From assembly GCA_902495525.1 (NCBI GenBank), contig CABUXL010000069.1, forward strand, positions 1-8,364: a stretch of DNA of 8,364 nucleotides, in the 5' to 3' direction. The DNA comes from an uncultured Collinsella sp. GTDB taxonomy: Bacteria; Actinomycetota; Coriobacteriia; Coriobacteriales; Coriobacteriaceae. Below, one piece after another: positions 1-4,872 of the stretch (position 1 is its first letter; each line of letters begins with the position of its first letter). The notes beneath the pieces were generated by a model. The model was not told the DNA's origin and made no database searches. It saw only the letters and a program-made list of their open reading frames with translations. Made by a program: the position numbers and the translations under genes.

Positions 1-89
1 ACCTCGTGTACTATCGTGAGGAGCGGATCAAGAAGTCCCTCGGGTGGCTGAGCCCGATGGAGTACCGCAGGAAGCTTGGATACGCCTAG
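1..89 (+). CDS. IS3-family transposase, C-terminal fragment (runs in from the left edge)
   Basis: Reading from base 3 gives 28 residues ending at a TAG at 87-89. The tail includes YYREERIKKSLGWLSPMEYR and finishes with RKLGYA. This is the usual end of the DDE integrase core of IS3-family transposases (OrfB or the OrfAB fusion), where a 'Y(N/R)..R.K..LG(W/Y)LSP..YR' tail closes the rve domain. The catalytic DDE residues lie upstream of the window, so activity cannot be judged. The fragment sits about 30 bp inside a candidate terminal inverted repeat, as expected for the right end of an intact element. It ends on the left of a toxin-antitoxin-like pair, so the boundary of accessory DNA lies here. 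The family call is secure from the motif; the subgroup is not. Confidence 0.85.
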   Translation, partial: LVYYREERIKKSLGWLSPMEYRRKLGYA

Positions 90-94
90 GCGCG

Positions 95-119
95 GTCCAA
101 GAAATCGTCCGCACCCCCA
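95..119 (+). repeat. Probable right terminal inverted repeat of the IS3-family element
   Basis: Six bases after the transposase stop begins a stretch starting GTCCAAGAAATCGTCC and ending GCACCCCCA. IS3-family ends commonly pair a GTCCAA-like inner part with a CACCCC-like outer part, and the position just after the stop codon fits. The left end lies outside the window, so neither the inverted partner nor a target-site duplication can be seen. The outer boundary is approximate. Confidence 0.45.
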
Positions 120-158
120 TCCAGGAACTATTTCACCGCAACTTAGGAGGGGATGGGG

Positions 159-614
159 TTAACTGCGGGGGCGGTGGCGGAGCTTGTCGATGGTGGAGTC
201 GGTGCTTCGGCTGCGGGCGCCGGCGGCGGTTTGGCGCTTGCGGCGGTAATCGATCATGCCTTGGATGATGGGCTTGCCAAAGCTCACGACATCATCGTTG
301 TAGATGGCGGTTCGGGCTGCGAGGAGGCAGTCGGTAAAGTCCATATGGGTCTTGCCAAAGAGTTTGACGGCAAGGGCGACAACGGTGGGCTCGTCGACCA
401 TGACGTCATCGAGCAACCTTTTCACGGCCGCAGCAATCTCAACGCGGGGAACCTTATAGACGTCGCGCAGCGTGACCACGCCGCGCGTGATGATTTCGGG
501 GTAGACGCGAGCGGTGCGCGTGGCGATGACCTTGGCGGCGCGCGGCGACAGGACCTCGTCGTCGTTAAGCAGGTAGCGCAGGATGACGGTCTCGTCGATG
601 ATGGTGCTACTCAT
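159..614 (-). CDS. PIN-domain protein (VapC-like toxin), probably catalytically impaired
   Basis: This 151-residue protein has the layout of a PIN-domain toxin, typically a Mg2+-dependent RNase that cleaves tRNA or other RNA. Motif 1 is IIDETVILRYLLNDD (residues 5-19), keeping Asp7. The next block, residues 40-57 (PEII...VYKVPR), matches the second PIN helix. The position where relatives carry the catalytic Glu (AEVVYVL) aligns with Arg44. Motif 3 is MDFTDCLLAA (91-100), with Asp95 kept. The final strand, usually VVTFDKKL, reads VVSFGKPI, so Gly113 replaces the fourth acidic residue. Two of four metal ligands therefore look lost, which suggests an inactive toxin. The tail after residue 122 is basic and unlike usual PIN ends. 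The ATG overlaps the upstream antitoxin's end by 8 nt (ATGAGTAG), indicating translational coupling. The PIN family call is firm; the alignment of the lost residues is by eye. Confidence 0.8.
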   Translation of the reverse strand: MSSTIIDETVILRYLLNDDEVLSPRAAKVIATRTARVYPEIITRGVVTLRDVYKVPRVEIAAAVKRLLDDVMVDEPTVVALAVKLFGKTHMDFTDCLLAARTAIYNDDVVSFGKPIIQGMIDYRRKRQTAAGARSRSTDSTIDKLRHRPRS

Positions 615-930
615 GGATATCTACTTCCTCGGGACCCAAAACCGACTCGTCGCTTTCTGTGGCTAGGTATTCAATCCAGGCATTGCGCTCCTCGGAGCGG
701 CGATTGGGGTCCCCATATGCTTTGAGCAATCCATAGGCGGCCGTGCCGTCCTTGGAGCGCACGGCGACCGGCTGAAAGGGGAGCTTGCGCATCAAAATAC
801 TCTGCGCGACAAATAGACGGACAGCCTCGGCGAGCGATGTGCCCATAGCGTCGTAGAGACGCTCGGCATGCTGCTTGTCTTCCTCGCGAATGCGCACCTG
901 CAGGATGGCTCTTTTTTGAGTCGATGACAT
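607..930 (-). CDS. RelB/DinJ-type ribbon-helix-helix antitoxin
   Basis: This 107-residue protein starts at the ATG at 930-928. An in-frame GTG at 933 is possible, but the ribosome-binding site AAGGGAGG (944-937) sits 6 nt from the ATG and only 3 nt from the GTG. Residues 7-50 read as the RelB/DinJ pattern: a beta strand (AILQVRIREEDKQHAERLYD), the helix MGTSLAEAVRLFVAQSI, and the characteristic LPFQP. Such proteins bind operator DNA as ribbon-helix-helix dimers and neutralise the toxin with the C-terminal part, here an acidic tail (residues about 75-107). It is the first gene of a two-gene minus-strand unit with the PIN protein. RelB/DinJ antitoxins usually accompany RelE/YafQ-fold toxins, so the PIN partner is a mixed pairing. 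Autoregulation is likely: a near-palindrome lies over the candidate promoter just upstream. Confidence 0.85.
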   Translation of the reverse strand: MSSTQKRAILQVRIREEDKQHAERLYDAMGTSLAEAVRLFVAQSILMRKLPFQPVAVRSKDGTAAYGLLKAYGDPNRRSEERNAWIEYLATESDESVLGPEEVDIHE

Positions 931-967
931 CACTGGCCTCCCTTAATGAGCGTGCAATATGAATGGT

Positions 968-996
968 CAAATACAACATTGACTAATAATAGCCAA
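968..996 (-). promoter_or_regulatory. Candidate promoter of the antitoxin-toxin unit
   Basis: On the minus strand, TTGGCT (996-991) and TATTTG (973-968) are separated by 17 nt, a plausible but weak -35/-10 pair. Transcription would begin near 961, leaving a leader of about 30 nt with a good ribosome-binding site before the antitoxin ATG at 930. The -10 box is far from consensus, so this is a candidate only. Confidence 0.35.
979..996. promoter_or_regulatory. 18-bp near-palindrome, candidate antitoxin operator
   Basis: TTGACTAATAATAGCCAA reads almost the same on both strands, with mismatches only at symmetric positions (TTGRCTAWTAWTAGYCAA). It overlaps the -35 box and spacer of the candidate antitoxin promoter. 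That is where a RelB/DinJ-type antitoxin or its toxin complex would bind to repress its own operon. A further GTCAA (966-970) faces the TTGAC (979-983) across 8 nt, possibly a second half-site. The symmetry is seen directly; the binding protein is inferred. Confidence 0.5.
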
Positions 997-1053
997 TCTT
1001 ATAACCACTGCTTTATTGCACTCAAGTTAATGAGCGCGAAATATATATCAAAC

Positions 1054-1123
1054 GTATTACATCCTTTATAAACGAGCGTGAAATCTCCCCTAGATGTACG
1101 CATGTAATACACTCACCTTTATA
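1054..1123. repeat. Paired GTATTACA...CTTTATA / GTAATACA...CTTTATA elements
   Basis: GTATTACATCCTTTATA (1054-1070) and GTAATACA...CCTTTATA (1104-1123) resemble each other as direct copies. In addition, GTATTAC (1054-1060) and GTAATAC (1104-1110) are perfect reverse complements. They belong to a wider set of TATT(A/G)C / G(C/T)AATA motifs in this intergenic region. Function is unknown. Confidence 0.4.
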
Positions 1124-1155
1124 GCTTCTAGAGAATAATTCCAACCTGCCAAAAC

Positions 1156-1181
1156 CCCTGCAATACACCCGTATTGCAGGG
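1156..1181. repeat. Perfect 11-bp inverted repeat with 4-nt loop
   Basis: CCCTGCAATAC (1156-1166) and GTATTGCAGGG (1171-1181) are exact reverse complements separated by ACCC. On the plus strand no T-run follows, so it is not a normal terminator for a plus transcript. On the minus strand a short GTTTT follows, but no minus gene lies upstream. It lies about 180 bp before hydN, and a partial copy, CCCCTGCAA, recurs 44 nt downstream (1155-1163 and 1199-1207). An operator for a dimeric regulator of the hydN-fdhF unit is the best reading; an RNA hairpin is the alternative. Confidence 0.6.
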
Positions 1182-1280
1182 CCTATGCTCAAGTTTGCCC
1201 CCTGCAACTGCGTATATTTAACCTGTATATCGTTGGAGGAATTCTATCGAAGTGCCTGTTTCGCCGCATGCACTCGATAC

Positions 1281-1335
1281 GCCGATGCCGGACCACGGGC
1301 GGTCCGGGGCAACGTCGGCAGGGTCTCTCCGGCAT
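1281..1335 (+). promoter_or_regulatory. Structured hydN leader with two mutually exclusive stems
   Basis: CCGGACC (1288-1294) pairs perfectly with GGTCCGG (1301-1307) over a 6-nt loop, enclosed by GCCGA (1281-1285) with TCGGC (1315-1319). The alternative ATGCCGG (1285-1291) pairs perfectly with CCGGCAT (1329-1335) and would break the first fold. The second partner ends 7 nt before the hydN ribosome-binding site (1343-1349). The arrangement resembles a switch controlling translation. I could not match it to a known riboswitch. A molybdenum-cofactor motif would make sense before a molybdoenzyme operon, but I do not see its consensus. Confidence 0.4.
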
Positions 1336-1359
1336 GGGATTCAGGAGGGAGTGAACAAC

Positions 1360-1878
1360 ATGGGCAATAAACGAGTCGTGGCTGATTCTTCACGCTGCAT
1401 TGGGTGCCAAACCTGTATGGCGGCGTGCATCGAGGCACACGATATTCCCGGCAACATCGCCGCGCCGCGCCTGCGCGTGACGCGTACGTACGAGATCTCC
1501 GCACCGGTGGCTTGCCATCACTGCGAGGATGCCCCGTGCGCCAAGGCCTGCCCTACGGGCGCCTTGTTCTTTGATCCAAAGAACCATCGTATCGGCGTCA
1601 ACGAGGACAACTGCATCGGCTGCAAGAGCTGCGTCATGGCCTGCCCCTTTGGCGCCGTGAGCGTGGCGACCACGCAGGTCCCCGTCTTGATGGGTGACGT
1701 GCGCGTGGGTTCGCAGACCAAGAGCTTCGTGCTCAAGTGCGACCTGTGCGTGGACCGTCCCGGCGGTCCGGCGTGTGCCGAGGCGTGCCCGACTAAGGGC
1801 CTCACCCTGGTAGACGAGGAGCGTCTGGCAGAACTGACTGCCGAGCGTGCCCGCGCCACCATCGAAAACGAGGCGTAA
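1360..1878 (+). CDS. hydN: HydN/HycB-like four-cluster [4Fe-4S] ferredoxin, FdhF partner
   Basis: This 172-residue soluble iron-sulfur protein carries 16 cysteines in four groups: Cys13/16/19/23, 52/55/60/64, 85/88/91/95 and 127/130/139/143. That is the pattern of HydN (about 175 residues in E. coli) and of HycB-type subunits, with four [4Fe-4S] clusters forming an electron wire. The C-terminal VDEERLAELTAERARATIE resembles the HydN tail. The ATG is chosen because AGGAGGG (1343-1349) precedes it and because family members begin immediately before the first cysteine motif. A GTG at 1252 would add 36 residues unlike the family. It lies 75 bp upstream of fdhF, probably on the same transcript, so it likely takes electrons from FdhF or helps its maturation. 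No membrane segment or signal peptide is seen. Confidence 0.88.
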   Translation: MGNKRVVADSSRCIGCQTCMAACIEAHDIPGNIAAPRLRVTRTYEISAPVACHHCEDAPCAKACPTGALFFDPKNHRIGVNEDNCIGCKSCVMACPFGAVSVATTQVPVLMGDVRVGSQTKSFVLKCDLCVDRPGGPACAEACPTKGLTLVDEERLAELTAERARATIENEA

Positions 1879-1953
1879 GCGCTGGGGCGACAAGCCCAAT
1901 GATTGTCAAATTAGTACCGAGCATTCGGTAGCAGAGAAAGGAAGGAGGGTGTC

Positions 1954-4176
1954 ATGGAGAAGCATAAAGTGATCTGCCCGTACTGCGGCGCCGGTTGCCA
2001 GTTTAACCTCTTGGTCCAAAACGGCCAGGTCGTGGGTACCGAACCGCTCAACGGCATCACCAACCAGAGCGAGCTGTGCCTTAAGGGCATGAGCGGCTAC
2101 GACTTCATCAACGACACCAAGATCTTGACTCCTCGCGTACTGCACCCGATGATCCGTCGCACCAAGGGCGCGGATCTTGAGCGCGTAAGCTGGGACGAGG
2201 CACTGGATTTCACCGCATCTAAGATGCAGGCCATAATTGACGAATATGGTCCTAACGCTGTCATGACCACCGGCTCTTCGCGAGGCGGCGGCAATGAGGC
2301 GAACTACGTCATGCAGAAGTTTACGCGTGCGTGCATCGGCACCCACAGCGTGGACAACTGCGCTCGTACTTGACACGGCCCTACTGTCCTCGGTCTGATG
2401 GACACGGTTGGTTCAGGTTGCATGTCATGCTCCATCCCCGGTATGGAGGATGCGGGCTGCATTTTCCTCTTCGGCTATAACCCTGCCGATTCGCACCCCA
2501 TCGTCGCAAGGCGTATCGTGCGAGCCAAAGAAAAGGGTTGCAAGATCATCGTCGCCGATCCGCGCCATATCGAAACCGCGCGTATCGCCGATCTCTACCT
2601 TCCGATCAAGAACGGTTGCAATGTCGCGTTCCTCAACGCCTTTGCCAACTGCTTGGTCAACGATGGCCTCTACGACAAGGAATTCGTCGCCGAGCATACG
2701 AACGGCTTTGACGAGTGGTGGGAGACCATCAAGAACTACACTCCCGAATCCGTACAGGACATCACGGGTGTCGAGCCCGCGTTGATCCACCAAGCTGCCG
2801 AGATGTACGCCACGGCGAAGCCTTCTGCCATCATTGGCTGGGGCATGGGCGTATGCCAGCAGAAGCAGAACCTGAAGACGGTGCACACCATCGCCTCCAT
2901 CGCCTGCGTTGCCGGCCAGATCGGCAAACCCAATTCCGGCCTCGCGCCCGTGCGTGGCCAGAATAACGTCCAGGGCTCCTGCGATATGGGCATGCTGCCC
3001 AACCTGTACCCTGGCTACCAGAAGGTCACCGACCCGGCAGTGCGTGCCAAGTTTGCCAAGGCTTGGGGCGTGCCCGAGGAAAAGCTCCCGCTCGAGGAGG
3101 GCTACAAGCTCACCGACCTGGGCCACCTGGTCGACGAGGGCAAGGTGCACTGCTTCTACAACTACGGCGAGGACCCGGTGCAGACCGAGCCCGATTCGGC
3201 CGGTATGCGCAAGACGCTCTCCGAGCTGGATCTGTTCATTTGCCAGGACATCTTTATGACGCAGACGACCATGCTCGCCGACGTCATCCTGCCTGCCACC
3301 TCTTGGGGCGAGCACGAGGGTGTCTTTACCGCATCCGACCGTAGCTTCCAGCACTTTGACGCGGCCGTTCCGCCCAAGGGCGAGTGCCGTCACGACTGGG
3401 AGATCTTCGCGGACCTGTCCACGCGTATGGGTTACCCCATGCACTACGACAACACCGAGCAGATCTGGAACGAGTGCATCAGCCTGTGCCCCAACTTTGT
3501 GGGCGCGACCTACGAGAAGATGGCTCCCGAGGGCGGCTACGCCCAGTGGCCCGTCAAGAGCACCGATGTGAACGACCACGGTACGCCCGACATGTTCGCT
3601 GGTGGCAAGTTCACCACCAAGGACGGCCGCGCCAACCTGATGGCGCACGACTGGGAGGCCCCCTCCGAGCTTCCCGATGATGAGTACCCGCTCATCCTGT
3701 GCACCGTCCGCGAGGTCGGCCACTACAGCTGCCGCTCGATGACCGGCAACTGCAAGACGCTGGCGCTGCTTGCCGACGAGCCCGGCTTTGTCCGCATGAA
3801 TCCCGCGGACGCCGAGGCACGCGGCATCAAGAATGGCGACATCGTCTCGATTCACAGCCGCCGCGGCCAGGTATACAGCCGCGCCGACGTGAGCGATCGC
3901 ATCAACAAGGGCACGGTCTACATGACCTACCAGTGGTGGATCGGCAAGTGCAACGAGCTGACCATTCACAAGGTCGACCCGGTCTCGCATACGCCCGAGG
4001 ACAAGTTCTCCGCCTGCCAGGTCGACGCTATCGCCGACCAGGTCTGGGCCGAGGGCGAGGTGGAGCGTCAGTACACCGAGCTCAAGCAGGCTCTGGTGGA
4101 CGCCGCCGCTCCTCAGGACGTTGAGCCCGGCGCCGCCAAGTTCGACGACGAGACGCACGTGAACCAAATCGTGTAG
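1954..4176 (+). CDS. fdhF: Formate dehydrogenase H, selenocysteine-containing molybdoenzyme
   Basis: This is one reading frame of 740 residues with an internal TGA at 2371-2373, read as selenocysteine (codon 140). It oxidises formate to CO2 at a Mo- or W-bis-pterin guanine dinucleotide centre. Visible features are the N-terminal [4Fe-4S] site Cys8, Cys11, Cys15, Cys42; Lys44 after the last cysteine; Sec140-His141 in CARTUHGP; and GLAPVRGQNNVQG with Arg334, equivalent to E. coli Arg333. The C-terminal pterin-binding VREVGHYSCRSMTGNC and YMTYQWWIG are also present. E. coli FdhF is 715 residues with Sec also at 140, so the gene is intact. The extra length is mainly at the C-terminus. The start has a strong ribosome-binding site (AAGGAGGG, 1942-1949). 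There is no Tat signal, so it is cytoplasmic, as expected for formate hydrogenlyase. Treating the TGA as a stop would wrongly split it into a 139-residue piece and a piece starting at 2398. Confidence 0.96.
2371..2404 (+). promoter_or_regulatory. Bacterial SECIS element and UGA-Sec codon of fdhF
   Basis: Right after the TGA, TGTCC (2385-2389) pairs with GGACA (2400-2404). Two more pairs (T2390-A2398, C2391-G2397) extend the stem across a bulged T2399, leaving the apical loop GGTCT (2392-2396). SelB recognises such a loop, and GGTCT lies 19-23 nt after the TGA, the same offset as in the E. coli fdhF SECIS as I recall it. In E. coli the bulged U is on the 5' side; here the bulge falls on the 3' side. 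The host should therefore encode SelA, SelB, SelC tRNA and SelD. Confidence 0.88.
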
Positions 4177-4197
4177 TCCCGTTCTCGTTGGCTATTT

Positions 4198-4240
4198 GGG
4201 CCGGGCGTCCCGTACGTTCGGGAGCCCGGCCCGTTATTTT
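4198..4240 (+). terminator. Strong intrinsic terminator between fdhF and hyfA
   Basis: GGGCCGGGC (4198-4206) pairs perfectly with GCCCGGCCC (4224-4232). TCCCG (4208-4212) then pairs with CGGGA (4219-4223) across a single bulged G, leaving the loop TACGTT. GTTATTTT follows at 4233-4240. This is a classic Rho-independent terminator 22 nt after the fdhF stop. Only 14 nt separate it from the hyfA ATG, too little for a promoter, so downstream genes probably rely on read-through. It may act as an attenuator or a transcript-end stabiliser within the operon. Confidence 0.88.
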
Positions 4241-4254
4241 GAAAGGAAGTGGGG

Positions 4255-4872
4255 ATGAACCGCTTCATCGACATCAACCCGGAGAGGTGCATCGGCTGCG
4301 GAACATGCCAGTCCGCCTGTGCCGACGCCCACCGGATGCAGGGTCTTCAGGATACGCCGCGCCTGGCGCTCGTGAAGACCGGCGGTATTTCGGCCGCCCT
4401 TGCCTGCCACCATTGCGAGGGTGCCCCCTGCGCCGAGGTTTGCCCGGTGAATGCCATCGAGCACGATGGCGATCGCATCCACGTCAAGGAGCAGGAGTGC
4501 ATCGGGTGCAGGCTGTGCGCCATCGCGTGCCCCTTCGGAGCCATCCATCCCGATGGCACGTCTATCGCCGGTGTCGCAGGCATGTGCGACCCGACGCCTT
4601 CGTATCCTAAGTCCCTGAGCAGCCTGCTTACGTGGGCTCCTGGCCAGTACACCTGCGCTATCAAGTGCGACCTGTGCGCCTTCGATCCGGACGGCCCGCA
4701 TTGTGTGGCGGCGTGCCCCACCAAGGCGCTGACCGTCATGGGCGGCGCGGCCGATCGCGAGCTCGACGAGGCCAAGCGCCTGCGCTCGATCGAAAACGGT
4801 CCGGTTGTCGACGTTACCGCTGTGGCCCAGGGCCTGTCCGAGAAAGCAGAAGGGAGCGTAAACAATGGATAG
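4255..4872 (+). CDS. hyfA: Hydrogenase-4 / formate hydrogenlyase ferredoxin subunit HyfA (HycB-like)
   Basis: This 205-residue protein has four [4Fe-4S] motifs: Cys12/15/18/22, 51/54/59/63, 82/85/88/92 and 138/141/150/154. An insert of about 45 residues lies between the third and fourth groups, as in HycB and HyfA. The start MNRF, the segment LQDTPRLALVKT and the matching length (E. coli HyfA, 205 residues) favour HyfA over HycB (203 residues). It should link formate dehydrogenase H to the hydrogenase small subunit. The ATG at 4255 is preferred over the GTG at 4249, because the latter falls on the ribosome-binding site AAAGGAAG (4242-4249). The gene follows a terminator by 14 nt and overlaps hyfB by 8 nt, so translation of the two is coupled. 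Cys111 and Cys134 are additional and not part of cluster motifs. Confidence 0.9.
   Translation: MNRFIDINPERCIGCGTCQSACADAHRMQGLQDTPRLALVKTGGISAALACHHCEGAPCAEVCPVNAIEHDGDRIHVKEQECIGCRLCAIACPFGAIHPDGTSIAGVAGMCDPTPSYPKSLSSLLTWAPGQYTCAIKCDLCAFDPDGPHCVAACPTKALTVMGGAADRELDEAKRLRSIENGPVVDVTAVAQGLSEKAEGSVNNG

Larger units (their letters stand above)
943..1085 (+). repeat. Three direct repeats of an AATGAGCG(T/C)G(A/C)AAT motif, phased 84 and 42 nt
   Basis: Copy 1 (943-960) is TTAATGAGCGTGCAATAT and copy 2 (1027-1044) is TTAATGAGCGCGAAATAT, matching at 16 of 18 positions. Copy 3 (1071-1085) is AACGAGCGTGAAATC. The GAGCG cores begin at 948, 1032 and 1074, so spacings are 84 and 42 nt, multiples of four turns of B-DNA. 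Such phasing suits a protein that binds one face of the helix, but a decayed tandem duplication would also give it. Copy 1 overlaps the antitoxin ribosome-binding site. Confidence 0.55.
931..1359. other. Divergent AT-rich intergenic region between the toxin-antitoxin unit and hydN
   Basis: About 430 bp separate two divergently read units. Positions 940-1240 are clearly richer in A+T than the genes on either side. Short ORFs here (minus strand 1022-1207; plus strand 1185-1370) have no recognisable protein features, and I do not call them genes. The stretch holds an operator-like near-palindrome, GAGCG direct repeats, TATTGCA-type dyads, a perfect inverted repeat and a structured GC-rich leader, listed separately. 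I found no convincing plus-strand promoter for the hydN unit. The best candidate, TTGACT at 979-984 with TATAAC at 1000-1005, has a short 15-nt spacer. Confidence 0.6.

Noticed and set aside
153..725. Plus-strand ORF of 190 residues opposite the toxin-antitoxin genes
   Set aside because: It is antisense to two genes with recognised domains, and its own sequence is low-complexity and Gly/Asp-rich with no family resemblance.
943..1123. Intergenic repeats as a CRISPR array
   Set aside because: The repeats are imperfect and only 15-20 nt long, with unequal spacing and no cas genes nearby.
1156..1181. Perfect inverted repeat as an intrinsic terminator
   Set aside because: It lacks a T-run on the plus strand, and no minus-strand gene would end there, although a short GTTTT does follow on that strand.
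1252..1359. GTG at 1252 as the hydN start, preceded by GGAGGA
   Set aside because: It would add 36 residues not found in HydN/HycB relatives, and ATG 1360 has a good site. A leader peptide is not excluded, but nothing supports it.
1185..1370. Short plus-strand ORF (61 residues) in the hydN leader
   Set aside because: It has no ribosome-binding site and no recognisable features, and it overlaps repeats and the structured leader. The minus-strand ORF at 1022-1207 is rejected likewise.
2425..4167. 580-residue minus-strand ORF opposite fdhF
   Set aside because: It is the antisense shadow of a highly conserved enzyme, with no motif of its own. The ORF at 6880-7920 opposite hyfC is rejected likewise.
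2398..4176. fdhF read as two genes or as a pseudogene broken by a stop at 2371
   Set aside because: The frame is unchanged across the TGA, Sec140-His141 matches the known active site, and a SECIS hairpin follows directly.
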